DNA from: UBA12481 sp942493265
GTDB taxonomy: Bacteria > Bacteroidota > Bacteroidia > Bacteroidales > UBA12481
Length of the DNA stretch: 64,000 nucleotides
Assembly (NCBI GenBank): GCA_942493265.1
Contig: OW818688.1
Coordinates: forward strand, 2,852,001 to 2,916,000
Reading direction: 5' to 3'
Position 1 is the first letter of the stretch; each line of letters begins with the position of its first letter. Below are positions 45,026 through 53,591 of the stretch, piece after piece. Under the pieces are notes generated by a model, which worked only from the letters and a program-made list of their open reading frames with translations, was not told the origin of the DNA and searched no databases. The position numbers were made by a program, and so were the translations under genes.

Positions 45026-45124
45026 CTCCTTCACCCTCTTAACGTCCTTAACATCCTTAACGTCCTTAACATCCTTAACGTCCTTAACATCCTTAACGTC
45101 CTTAACATCCTCAACATCCTTCTC
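45026..45124. repeat. 9-bp tandem repeat, about eleven units
   Basis: The plus strand alternates GTCCTTAAC and ATCCTTAAC. Seven units are exact (45044-45106), flanked by degenerate ones (CTCCTTCAC and CCTCTTAAC before, ATCCTCAAC and ATCCTTCTC after). It fills the space between the convergent birA and pyrE genes. Period and position recall the array at 13627, though the sequence differs. Confidence 0.96.
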
Positions 45125-45136
45125 TCCCTCTTTTGC

Positions 45137-45769
45137 TCATCTCCCCCATGTTCCCGGATCTTCTCTCCACTGCTTAAGCATTGGTTCCTGCCCGGGTAAA
45201 ATATCACCCGTTTGCAGGGCAAGTGATAACAGACTGCCATAATTGCTGAGTGTTTCAAGCGAACAGCCGGCTTGTTTGAAATTCTCCAGTGAAACCGGAA
45301 ACCCATAGGTGAAAATTGCAAGCATACCCTGTACCTCCAGACCGGCTGCCTGAAGAGCTTTAAAGGCAGCTAAACTGCTTCCGCCGGTTGAGATAAGGTC
45401 CTCGATGATCACGGTTTTCATCCCTGCAGCATAATCTCCTTCAATCTGATTACCCAATCCATGTGCTTTTGCCTCCGGACGTACATAAATAAATGGCAGT
45501 TCCATTGCTTCTGCTACCAGGATTCCGTGAGCGATGGCACCTGTTGCAACTCCGGCGATCAATTGAGCATCAGGATAATTCTGGCGAATACGCAAAACAA
45601 ATTCATCCCTGATGGTTTTTCTTACCAGCGGATGGGATAAGGTCTTTCTATTATCACAATATATGGGTGATTTCCAGCCTGAAGCCCAGGTAAAAGGACT
45701 TGCCGGAGACAGCTTTATTGCTTTAATTTGCAATAACAGCGATGCGATCATTTTTTCTGTGTCCATCAT
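45137..45769 (-). CDS. pyrE: Orotate phosphoribosyltransferase
   Basis: The 210-residue enzyme joins orotate and PRPP to orotidine 5'-monophosphate in pyrimidine synthesis. The PRPP-binding motif is VIIEDLISTGGSS, preceded by GVATGAIAHGILVAEAM and YVRPEAKAHGLGNQIEGD. Two ATGs stand together at 45769 and 45766. The first overlaps the start codon of the divergent Nudix gene by two bases, so at least one of the two genes must be transcribed from inside the other. Confidence 0.96.
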   Translation of the reverse strand: MMDTEKMIASLLLQIKAIKLSPASPFTWASGWKSPIYCDNRKTLSHPLVRKTIRDEFVLRIRQNYPDAQLIAGVATGAIAHGILVAEAMELPFIYVRPEAKAHGLGNQIEGDYAAGMKTVIIEDLISTGGSSLAAFKALQAAGLEVQGMLAIFTYGFPVSLENFKQAGCSLETLSNYGSLLSLALQTGDILPGQEPMLKQWREDPGTWGR

Positions 45770-46415
45770 GATTCAAAGGTATAAAGTTTTTTTCAACGAG
45801 TGCCTCTTGTCCATTTCTACTCCGAATGAGGCACTATGTGGGGTTTGCAAGGAAATGGTCATGGATATGGATCGCAAGGCAGTCGGGGAAATGATTTTCC
45901 AATTCGAATCATCCGGTATTCATAGTTATTGCGTTTGTCATTCTGATCCTGAGGCTTTTTTTCGGTTATTCTCAAGTTTTTATCAGGTTATTGAAGCTGC
46001 TGGCGGAATCGTTCGTCACCCTTCCGGAAAATTCCTCTTCATTAAAAGATTCGGTAAATGGGACCTGCCCAAAGGAAAGATCGAAAAAGGAGAAACACCG
46101 GAAATGGCAGCATTGCGAGAAGTTCGCGAGGAATGTGGGATTAACGGCCTGCATATCATCAGCAGCCTCCCTGCCACTTATCATACCTATAAGCTTGAAG
46201 GCAACAGGATCATGAAAAAAACCTGGTGGTTTGCCATGAGTACCACAGATGAACTCTTTACAAAACCGCAAACGGAAGAAGGGATTACTGAGGCCACCTG
46301 GCTGGTTCCATCACGGTTTGATATGGTGCTCGAGAACACCTATCGTTCTATAGCTGAACTTATTGGAGATGTTTCCTGGGATACAGGGAACCTGAAAGGG
46401 ATTAATCCTCAATAA
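45768..46415 (+). CDS. Nudix hydrolase
   Basis: The 215-residue protein has a complete Nudix box at about residues 103-125 (GKIEKGETPEMAALREVREECGI, in consensus form G-x5-E-x7-REVREE-x-G), after WDLPK. It hydrolyses a nucleoside diphosphate linked to another moiety; the substrate is not evident. About 75 residues precede the Nudix fold and may form a separate N-terminal lobe, as in Bacteroidota relatives. The start at 45768 is chosen because the longer frame from 45612 runs through pyrE. The end overlaps the convergent coaD by 14 bases. Confidence 0.9.
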   Translation: MIQRYKVFFNECLLSISTPNEALCGVCKEMVMDMDRKAVGEMIFQFESSGIHSYCVCHSDPEAFFRLFSSFYQVIEAAGGIVRHPSGKFLFIKRFGKWDLPKGKIEKGETPEMAALREVREECGINGLHIISSLPATYHTYKLEGNRIMKKTWWFAMSTTDELFTKPQTEEGITEATWLVPSRFDMVLENTYRSIAELIGDVSWDTGNLKGINPQ

Positions 46416-46866
46416 CCATTTTATCCGGTAAAAACTGGCTGGCATCTCCGCCATATTTAAGTATCTCCCGTATGATGGTTGAATTAACCGGGGTAAACTC
46501 AGGAACTGCCAGGATAAAAACGGTTTCAACATCAGGATTCATCTTCCGGTTGATCTGCGCAATCGCCCGTTCATACTCAAAATCCGCTGCCGTTCGCAAT
46601 CCTCTTAACAGGTACTGAGCTCCAATCTTTTTACAATAATCAACTGTCAGCCCTTCATAATAATCCATTACAATCCTGGATTCACCCTGATACAACCTGC
46701 CAATCATCTTCAGCCGCTGATCGAGGGTGAAGAAACTCCGTTTTTCCGAATTATGGCCGATAGCTATGTAAATCTTGTCAAACAGGGGCAATGCCCTGCT
46801 GATCACATTTTCATGTCCTTTGGTAAAGGGATCGAAAGATCCCGGGAAAACCGCAATTTTTTGCAT
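46402..46866 (-). CDS. coaD: Phosphopantetheine adenylyltransferase
   Basis: The 154-residue enzyme makes dephospho-CoA from 4'-phosphopantetheine and ATP, the fourth step of CoA synthesis. The nucleotidyltransferase motif FPGSFDPFTKGHENVI and the second motif VNSTIIREI (the ISSTxxR equivalent) are both present, as is RGLRTAADFEYE. It is 42 bases downstream of the NtrC-like regulator gene on the same strand, but its place at the end of that group may be accidental. Its 3' end overlaps the Nudix gene by 14 bases. Confidence 0.97.
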   Translation of the reverse strand: MQKIAVFPGSFDPFTKGHENVISRALPLFDKIYIAIGHNSEKRSFFTLDQRLKMIGRLYQGESRIVMDYYEGLTVDYCKKIGAQYLLRGLRTAADFEYERAIAQINRKMNPDVETVFILAVPEFTPVNSTIIREILKYGGDASQFLPDKMVIED

Positions 46867-46908
46867 GATCGGCTTGTTGTTTGCACAAATGTAGGAAACG
46901 CCTTGCGC

Positions 46909-48060
46909 TCAAGCAAACACCCTGACATCTTCCCCTGTGATTGTCTGCCCGCCCAGTATGATCAACCGTTCAATCACATTCCGGAATTCGCGAATGTTCC
47001 CTGTCCATTGAAGATTTTTTAGTTCGTTAATCGCTTCATTATCAATGGTTTTTCGTGGCATTCCCATCTCGGAACAAATTTGTTCAACAAAATGGGCAGC
47101 CAAAAGGGGAATATCATCCGCCCGGTCCTTAAGTGCAGGAACATGAATGATAATGACTCCCAAACGATGGTACAGATCCTCCCTGAAACGGTTTTCGGCA
47201 ATTTCTTCTTTGAGATTTTTATTCGTGGCGGCTATCACGCGAACATCTACCGCAATATCCTTATCACCGCCAACACGGGTTATCCGTCCTTCCTGTAAAG
47301 CCCTGAGTACCTTAGCCTGGGCTGAAAGACTCATATCGCCAATCTCATCCAGGAAAAGAGTACCCTTATCTGCCAGCTCAAATTTTCCTTTACGTTGTTT
47401 GATTGCTGAGGTAAAGGAACCTTTTTCATGACCAAATAGTTCACTTTCAATTAATTCTGATGGAATCGCCGCGCAATTGACCTCGACGAATTGGCCACTG
47501 GTGCGGTTGCTCAAATCATGGAGCTGCCGGGCAACAAGTTCTTTCCCGGTCCCATTTGATCCGGTGATTAGTACCCTGGCGTCTGTAGGTGCCACCCGGT
47601 CAATCATCTCCCTTATCTTTTTCATTGGAAGGGATTCTCCGATCATCTCATAGTTCCTGGCAACCTTTTTCTTTAGGGTCCGGGTTTCACTGATCAGAGT
47701 GGTTTTATCCATTGCATTTCTTATCGTAATCAGTAACCGATTCAGATCCAGTGGTTTCTCAATGAAATCATAAGCCCCCTTTTTGATGGCTTCAACTGCC
47801 GCATCAACCGTGCCATGACCGGAAATCATTATAACCTGAACATCGCCGGTGATTTGATAGATCTTCTCAAGTACCTCCAGACCATCCATTTTGGGCATCT
47901 TTATGTCGCAGAGAACGATATCATAATGGTTCTCCCTGATCATTTCCAATCCAATAACCCCGTCTTCGGCAAGGTCAATCTGATGGCTCTCGTATTCGAG
48001 TACCTCTTTCAGAGTATTCCGGATACTCCTCTCATCATCAATTACTAAAATTGCTGCCAT
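46909..48060 (-). CDS. NtrC-like response regulator without DNA-binding domain
   Basis: The 383-residue protein has a receiver domain (D11-D12 pocket as DDE, phospho-acceptor D51 in LCDIKMPKMDG, KPL motif) and a sigma-54-interaction AAA domain: Walker A GSNGTGKE, Walker B LFLDEIGDMSLSAQAK, and arginine finger region FREDLYHRLGV. The sigma-54 contact loop reads GSFTSA rather than GAFTGA, and the protein stops just after the AAA domain (NIREFRNVIERL), without a Fis-type helix-turn-helix. It overlaps the ABC permease gene by one base. It may act without binding DNA or through another promoter complex. Confidence 0.9.
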   Translation of the reverse strand: MAAILVIDDERSIRNTLKEVLEYESHQIDLAEDGVIGLEMIRENHYDIVLCDIKMPKMDGLEVLEKIYQITGDVQVIMISGHGTVDAAVEAIKKGAYDFIEKPLDLNRLLITIRNAMDKTTLISETRTLKKKVARNYEMIGESLPMKKIREMIDRVAPTDARVLITGSNGTGKELVARQLHDLSNRTSGQFVEVNCAAIPSELIESELFGHEKGSFTSAIKQRKGKFELADKGTLFLDEIGDMSLSAQAKVLRALQEGRITRVGGDKDIAVDVRVIAATNKNLKEEIAENRFREDLYHRLGVIIIHVPALKDRADDIPLLAAHFVEQICSEMGMPRKTIDNEAINELKNLQWTGNIREFRNVIERLIILGGQTITGEDVRVFA

Positions 48061-49397
48061 CAGTTTTTATACTTAAGCCACTTCCAAAGTTCCGAATAAC
48101 TTACCTTTTTACCATACATCAGGATGCCTGTCCTGTAAATTTTCCCTGCCATCCAGATCGCTCCCAGGAAGGTAATGATCAGGAAAAACGCTGAAAGTCC
48201 GAGCTGCCAGTAAGGGACCCCATATGGAACCCTTGCCATCATAACTATCGGAGAGGTCAGAGGTATCAGGGAAAATATTACAGCAATGCTGCTGTTAGGG
48301 GATTGCATGGCATTCATCATCACGAATAAGCCCAGCAATATGGGAATCGTGATGGGAAGCATGAATTGTTGTGTGTCGGTATCGTTATCAACCGCTGAAC
48401 CAACCGATGCGAACAGGGATGCATAAAGCAGATAACCACCGATGAAATAAAACAGGAAGCAACCGATGATCATCGGAAAATTAACTGCAGAGAATTTTCC
48501 GGTAATCTCCTTGAACATCTCTTCATATTTACCAGCGTTGGCTGCCTGAGCCATTCCAGTATTGCCTTTATCCATGATATTTGCGGCAACTGAAGTAGTG
48601 ACCTTGCTATCAGCTTTCTCTAAAAGAACAAATTTGGCTCCGTAAAAAATCCCGAATGTCAGGAGAATCCATATAACAAACTGGGTAAGACCAACCAGCG
48701 CAATTCCCACCACCTTTCCCATCATGAGCTGAAAAGGCTTGATTGATGAAATGATAACTTCCACGATCCTGTTGGACTTTTCTTCCATAACCCCGCGCAT
48801 GACCTGGGCGCCAAACATGAAGATAAACATATACATCAGGAAACCTGATATATAGCCGATAAATAGTACAATCTCGGCTGAACCTGATTTTTCTTCTCCT
48901 GTGCTGGTCCATTGAATCGTGTCCACATTGATGTTGGTTGCAATCCTTTGCATAATGTCCAGCGGAACATTTTCTTTCTTGAGCTTAATATTGGTAAAGA
49001 AGCCATCTAACGCCTTTACAATATGTTCGTTAACACCAACAGTAGTCTGTTGGTTTGAATAAAGTTGAACCTTGCTTGAAATCAGCACGTTTTCCGGAAT
49101 ATACAGAATAGCATAATATCCGCTTTTTTCGAAGTTGTTTTTTATGGTCTCAACCTCTGCCCCGTCAACATATTCAAATTTCATGTAATCGGTCTGAGGA
49201 ATAGCTCCTTCGGTAATGTTTGTTTTATCGATCACGGCAATTACTTTGGCCTGATTGTCCTCTTTCGTAGCCAGATAGCCAGGAATGAAAATGAGGGCGG
49301 CCAGAAGTACCGGTGTCAGAAGGGTCATTATGATGAATGATTTCTTTTTAACCCGGGTGCTATATTCGCGCTGTATGATGAGGTTTATCTTATTCAT
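48060..49397 (-). CDS. ABC transporter permease (NatB/ABC-2 type)
   Basis: The 445-residue membrane protein has an N-terminal helix (about 20-42), a long extracytoplasmic domain (about 45-175) and five or six C-terminal helices with MFIFMFGAQVMRGVMEEKSNRIVEVIISS, the hallmark of the ABC-2 NatB-like family. Such permeases export sodium, antibiotics or peptides; the substrate here is unknown. It lies 17 bases after its ATPase partner gene and overlaps the regulator gene by one base, forming one operon. Confidence 0.9.
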   Translation of the reverse strand: MNKINLIIQREYSTRVKKKSFIIMTLLTPVLLAALIFIPGYLATKEDNQAKVIAVIDKTNITEGAIPQTDYMKFEYVDGAEVETIKNNFEKSGYYAILYIPENVLISSKVQLYSNQQTTVGVNEHIVKALDGFFTNIKLKKENVPLDIMQRIATNINVDTIQWTSTGEEKSGSAEIVLFIGYISGFLMYMFIFMFGAQVMRGVMEEKSNRIVEVIISSIKPFQLMMGKVVGIALVGLTQFVIWILLTFGIFYGAKFVLLEKADSKVTTSVAANIMDKGNTGMAQAANAGKYEEMFKEITGKFSAVNFPMIIGCFLFYFIGGYLLYASLFASVGSAVDNDTDTQQFMLPITIPILLGLFVMMNAMQSPNSSIAVIFSLIPLTSPIVMMARVPYGVPYWQLGLSAFFLIITFLGAIWMAGKIYRTGILMYGKKVSYSELWKWLKYKN

Positions 49398-49414
49398 GAT
49401 GTTCAGTGTTGAGA

Positions 49415-50344
49415 TTATTGTTTGTGATTGGTTCCTTCAACCGCACGGATGAAAATATCATTCATGCTGGGGATCACCTCTTCAAAGGAAATGATATCTA
49501 CCGTGGAATTAATGGCAGTAACCATATCCCTGACAGGCATCCGTCGTTGTTGTTTAAGAACCAGATGGCCAATTTCCCCCCGCGTAGGTTCTTCACTGAT
49601 TTCAATCCCGCTGTCAAGTGCCCGCCTGAGGTTCTGAACATCTCCCCTGAATTTTAATTCATAAGTGTCGGGCTTAAACCGTGCCCGCACCTCATCGATG
49701 TTTCCATCCAGAATATTCTTGCCCTGGTTGATCAATGCAATATGATCGCAAAGCTCTTCAACGGATGACATGATATGTGTTGAAAATACAATGGTAGCAC
49801 CGTTATCCCGCAAGCGAAGTATCTCATTTTTAACCAGGTTGGTGTTGATCGGATCAAACCCGGTGAAAGGTTCATCGAAGATCAGCAGTTTAGGATCATG
49901 CAACACAGTGACGATAAACTGAACTTTCTGGGCCATCCCTTTTGAAAGCTCTTCTACTTTTTTATCCCACCAGGTTTGAATCTCGAACTTCTCAAACCAA
50001 TATTTGAGTTTTTTCAAACCCTCGGATCTTGACATCCCTTTCAGCTGGACCAGGTACAGTGCCTGTTCGCCAACTTTCATCTTTTTATATAACCCACGCT
50101 CCTCGGGAAGATAGCCGATATGGTAAACATCCTCCATGGTCATTTTCTTGCCGCGGAAATTTACTTCTCCTTGATCCGGGGCAGTAATCTGCGTAATGAT
50201 CCGAATCAAAGTGGTTTTTCCGGCTCCGTTTGGCCCGAGTAAGCCGAAAATACTTCCTTCCGGTACATCAATACTCACCTTGTCCAATGCCAGATGATTT
50301 GAAAATTGTTTCACCACATTGCTGGCAGTCAGAAAGTTGCTCAT
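49415..50344 (-). CDS. ABC transporter ATP-binding protein (NatA type)
   Basis: The 309-residue protein carries Walker A GPNGAGKTT, Q-loop, signature LSKGMAQKVQF, Walker B LLIFDEPFTGFDPI and the switch His in STHIMSS. A C-terminal extension of about 80 residues is typical for NatA-like proteins and is often called DUF4162. It powers the permease encoded just downstream. The gene is 79 bases after dnaJ on the same strand, so it may be co-transcribed with grpE and dnaJ, an arrangement without an obvious functional reason. Confidence 0.94.
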   Translation of the reverse strand: MSNFLTASNVVKQFSNHLALDKVSIDVPEGSIFGLLGPNGAGKTTLIRIITQITAPDQGEVNFRGKKMTMEDVYHIGYLPEERGLYKKMKVGEQALYLVQLKGMSRSEGLKKLKYWFEKFEIQTWWDKKVEELSKGMAQKVQFIVTVLHDPKLLIFDEPFTGFDPINTNLVKNEILRLRDNGATIVFSTHIMSSVEELCDHIALINQGKNILDGNIDEVRARFKPDTYELKFRGDVQNLRRALDSGIEISEEPTRGEIGHLVLKQQRRMPVRDMVTAINSTVDIISFEEVIPSMNDIFIRAVEGTNHKQ

Positions 50345-50423
50345 AAAATTAAATTTGTGTCTTTAGTTTAGTATCGTTTCCGGACATTAAGACTAAAAAG
50401 TCTGTCGTTTGTTACAATCCGGA

Positions 50424-51569
50424 TCAATCAAACATCTCTTTCATCCGGCGAAATACATTCTTCTCAGCAGCAGTCGGATTTGGCGTAAAATTGGACGATT
50501 TCCCGAGTTCTTCAACCATGCGTTTTTCTTCTTTCGACAAGCTCTTTGGAATCCATACATTTATTCTTACCAGAAGATCCCCTTTGCCATATCCGTTAAG
50601 GTCGGGGATACCTTTGCCTCTGAGCCTGAGTATTTTGCCTGGTTGGGTGCCGGGTTCGATCTTTACCTTGACCTTGCCATCCACCGTTGGGATCTCAACG
50701 GCTGAACCGAGTGAGGCATCCGGAATTGAAACGAATAAGTTATATACCAGGTCGTTTCCATCACGTGTTAAATCAGGATGTTCCGCCTCTTCCACCATGA
50801 TCAGCAAGTCGCCGTTAATTCCACCTCTTCGGGCTGCGTTACCTTTGCCGCTCATTGAAAGCTGCATTCCTTCCTGAACACCTGCCGGGATGTTGATCTT
50901 GATTACCTCTTCTCCCTTGATGATACCTTCGCCATAGCAGGATGTGCATTTTTGGGTGATGATCTTGCCTTCGCCGCCACAAGCCGGGCAAACAGAACTG
51001 GTTTGCATCTGGCCTAAAATGGTATGGGCAATCCGGGTAACCTGTCCTCTGCCATTGCAGGTTGAACAGGTGCTATGCGAGGACCCGTGGGCTGCGCCTG
51101 AGGCATTGCAGGAATCACACGGTATATATTTATTTACCTTGATCTTCTTCTCTGCACCTTTAACAATTTCTTCCAGTGTAAGCTTGACCTTAACGCGCAG
51201 ATTGGTCCCATGGTTTACCTGCCTCTGACGCCCCCTCGATGAAGAGCCAAACCCGCCAAAACCCATGTCACTGAATATGTCGCCGAAATGGGAAAATATG
51301 TCATCCATATTCATTCCGCCTGCTCCAAAACCGCCGCCGTTATTGCCCATTCCTGCATGACCGTATTGGTCGTACCGTGCTTTCTTATCCACATCGGATA
51401 AAACTTCATAGGCTTCAGCAGCTTCCTTGAATTTTTCTTCAGCTTCCTTATTTCCGGGATTCTTATCCGGATGCCACTTCATGGCTTGCTGACGATAAGC
51501 TTTCTTGATTTCCTCAGGAGTGGCATTTTTTGAGATGCCCAGTATTTCGTAATAATCTCTTTTTGTCAT
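50424..51569 (-). CDS. dnaJ: Chaperone protein DnaJ
   Basis: The 381-residue full-length DnaJ stimulates the ATPase of DnaK and delivers unfolded proteins. The J domain has WHPDKN with the HPD triad. A Gly/Phe-rich linker (NNGGGFGAGG) follows, then four zinc-finger repeats (CDSCNASG, CSTCNGRG, CPACGGEG, CTSCYGEG) and the two C-terminal beta domains. It begins 18 bases after grpE; dnaK is not in the window. Confidence 0.98.
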   Translation of the reverse strand: MTKRDYYEILGISKNATPEEIKKAYRQQAMKWHPDKNPGNKEAEEKFKEAAEAYEVLSDVDKKARYDQYGHAGMGNNGGGFGAGGMNMDDIFSHFGDIFSDMGFGGFGSSSRGRQRQVNHGTNLRVKVKLTLEEIVKGAEKKIKVNKYIPCDSCNASGAAHGSSHSTCSTCNGRGQVTRIAHTILGQMQTSSVCPACGGEGKIITQKCTSCYGEGIIKGEEVIKINIPAGVQEGMQLSMSGKGNAARRGGINGDLLIMVEEAEHPDLTRDGNDLVYNLFVSIPDASLGSAVEIPTVDGKVKVKIEPGTQPGKILRLRGKGIPDLNGYGKGDLLVRINVWIPKSLSKEEKRMVEELGKSSNFTPNPTAAEKNVFRRMKEMFD

Positions 51570-51587
51570 AATTCCTTTTAATCGGCA

Positions 51588-52172
51588 TTAATCCCCAACA
51601 ACCACCCTGGCAAACCGGATTACACGGTCATGCAGGTAGTAACCCTTCTCAATAACATCCACCACTTTCCCTTTTTGCTCCGGATCCGATACAGGGATCT
51701 TTGTCAGCGCCTCGTGAATGTCACTGTTGAATTCCTGATTCAGGCATTCAATTTCGTCAACACCATTCTGTTTCAGGAAATCACGAAAATTGTTGTAAAT
51801 CAGCTCGATCCCATGTTTTACAGCATCTATGTCACTGGTTTCCCTGATTGATTGGATGGCCCGCTCGAGATTGTCAACTACCGGCAAAACTTTCAGCAAA
51901 ACATTTTCTCCACCCATTTTGGTCAGATCCATTTTTTCTTTTAAAGTGCGTTTGCGATAATTATCAAACTCGGCAGATAAACGCAAATATTTGTCATTCA
52001 TCTCGATGAGCTTGTTTGCCATCTCTTCGGTTTCCTTTTTATGTCCACCAACTGAAAACTTCTTTTTCCTGGCGCTTTCACTTTTCGGGGATTCTTCCCC
52101 TTCAGTGCTTTTATGTTCCTGATCTCCTTTAGGTTCGGAAATGTCGGACATGGTCATATCATCTGAATCCAT
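51588..52172 (-). CDS. grpE: Nucleotide exchange factor GrpE
   Basis: The 194-residue cofactor releases ADP from DnaK. A charged, disordered N terminus (about 1-55) leads to the long coiled coil (ANKLIEMNDKYLRLSAEFDNYRKRT, in part), and the C-terminal beta wing carries VDEIECLNQEFNSDIHEALTK and GYYLHDRVIRFARVVVG, each in part. It heads grpE-dnaJ-ABC transporter-regulator. A region upstream (52218-52257) has an inverted repeat and a sigma-54-like box that may give stress control. Confidence 0.96.
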   Translation of the reverse strand: MDSDDMTMSDISEPKGDQEHKSTEGEESPKSESARKKKFSVGGHKKETEEMANKLIEMNDKYLRLSAEFDNYRKRTLKEKMDLTKMGGENVLLKVLPVVDNLERAIQSIRETSDIDAVKHGIELIYNNFRDFLKQNGVDEIECLNQEFNSDIHEALTKIPVSDPEQKGKVVDVIEKGYYLHDRVIRFARVVVGD

Positions 52173-52217
52173 AAGTATAAATGGGCATTAAATTGTACAA
52201 TAAGTATTCAGGCAACC

Positions 52218-52257
52218 TCAAATTATTTGCCAATTGAAAAGTCCGACAATATGGCAG
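52218..52257 (-). promoter_or_regulatory. Candidate grpE-dnaJ promoter: inverted repeat plus sigma-54-like box
   Basis: On the minus strand CTGCCATATTGTCGG (52257-52243) is an imperfect inverted repeat. Nine bases later TTGGCAAATAATTTGA (52233-52218) fits the sigma-54 -24/-12 form with correct spacing, except that the final GC is GA. It ends 46 bases before the grpE start. The reading is tentative. Confidence 0.4.
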
Positions 52258-52273
52258 AAGCTGGTTGGAAAGT

Positions 52274-53578
52274 TTATACTCTCCTGATGGAGGCTCCGAT
52301 TGCATTCAACCTCCGGTCGATTTCCTGATATCCACGATCGATCTGTTCAATATTATGTATCACACTCGTTCCTTCGGCACTGAGGGCTGCGATAAGCAGG
52401 GCCACTCCTGCTCTGATATCCGGTGATATGAGTGTGGCAGCCCGAAGCGGTAATTTCCTGTCAAGTCCGATCACAGTTGCCCGGTGCGGATCACACAGAA
52501 TGATCCTGGCTCCCATATCAATCAGCTTATCGACGAAAAACAGACGGCTTTCAAACATTTTCTGATGAATCAGCAAAGAACCTCTCGCCTGGGTGGCAAC
52601 AACCAGAAAAACCGATAGCAGGTCCGGAGTCAGTCCTGGCCATGGGGCATCGGCAATAGTCATGATTGACCCGTCCATAAAAGTTTCAATCTCATAATGT
52701 TCCTGTGCAGGGATGAACAATTCATTGCCCCGGTGTTCAGTCTGGATGCCCATTCTGGCAAACGAATGGGGAATCATCCCCAGATGTTCAGGAAAATATT
52801 GCTTGATGGTGATTTCTGAACGGGTTAATGCAGCCAGTCCAATAAAACTGCCAATCTCAATCATATCCGGCAGTATGGTATGCTGGGTGCCCGACAATTG
52901 TTCAACCCCGTCAATGGTCAGGAGATTTGAGCCGATTCCGGAGATCCTGGCTCCCATGCTGCTCAGCATCAGGCATAATTGTTGAACATACGGTTCACAG
53001 GCAGCATTGAAAATGGTTGTTTTGCCGGGTGTAAGAACAGCAGCCATTAAAACATTGGCGGTGCCGGTCACCGAGGCTTCCTCCAGAAGCATATAAGCAC
53101 CCTTCATGTTTTTACCACTGATAACAAATTGCTCTTTGGCGGCATCATATTCAATTTGTGCCCCTAAAACGGAGAGTCCGTTAAAATGGGTGTCCAGGCG
53201 CCTTCTCCCTATTTTGTCACCTCCCGGTTGAGGCATCACTGCCTTTCCGCATCGTGCTATCAAAGGCCCGACCAGCATGACTGAGCCGCGTAGCCGGGTA
53301 GCCATTTTGCGGAATTCCAGGCTTTCAAAGTAATTGGTATCCAGTTCAGCGGCACGGAACGACCAGGTTGAAGGTTCAATTTGAATGGTTTCAACTCCAA
53401 TGTCGGCCAATAATTTGATAAGATTTTGTACATCAAGAATTTCCGGAACATTCCGGATCACCACAGTCTCCTTTGTCAGTAAAGTGGCACAAATTACCTG
53501 CAAAGCTTCATTCTTGGCCCCTTGTGGCGTCAACTCACCTTTGAGCCGACGACCACCTGTGATCTCGAAAGCAGCCAT
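52274..53578 (-). CDS. murA: UDP-N-acetylglucosamine 1-carboxyvinyltransferase
   Basis: The 434-residue enzyme transfers enolpyruvate from PEP to UDP-GlcNAc, the first committed step of peptidoglycan synthesis. The substrate site KNEAL (about 22-26), RLRGSVMLVGPLIARCG and the region PGGDKIGRRRLDTH are present. The residue that is Cys115 in E. coli is D121 here (bases 53216-53218), which predicts fosfomycin insensitivity while keeping activity, as known for Asp-type MurA enzymes. It lies 13 bases after the DUF4290 gene on the same strand, a common Bacteroidota pairing. Confidence 0.97.
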   Translation of the reverse strand: MAAFEITGGRRLKGELTPQGAKNEALQVICATLLTKETVVIRNVPEILDVQNLIKLLADIGVETIQIEPSTWSFRAAELDTNYFESLEFRKMATRLRGSVMLVGPLIARCGKAVMPQPGGDKIGRRRLDTHFNGLSVLGAQIEYDAAKEQFVISGKNMKGAYMLLEEASVTGTANVLMAAVLTPGKTTIFNAACEPYVQQLCLMLSSMGARISGIGSNLLTIDGVEQLSGTQHTILPDMIEIGSFIGLAALTRSEITIKQYFPEHLGMIPHSFARMGIQTEHRGNELFIPAQEHYEIETFMDGSIMTIADAPWPGLTPDLLSVFLVVATQARGSLLIHQKMFESRLFFVDKLIDMGARIILCDPHRATVIGLDRKLPLRAATLISPDIRAGVALLIAALSAEGTSVIHNIEQIDRGYQEIDRRLNAIGASIRRV

Positions 53579-53591
53579 GTTTTATCCGATT

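Noticed and set aside
44981..45199. Plus-strand open frame with a repeated LNVLNI peptide
   Set aside because: It is only the translation of the 9-bp tandem array and overlaps birA and pyrE ends.
45612..45767. N-terminal extension of the Nudix frame
   Set aside because: It runs through the 5' part of pyrE on the other strand and adds no Nudix-like sequence; the ATG at 45768 fits better.
46909..48060. Frameshift removing the DNA-binding domain of the NtrC-like regulator
   Set aside because: The stop is followed within 42 bases by coaD and no Fis-like sequence is seen in other frames, so the short form looks natural.
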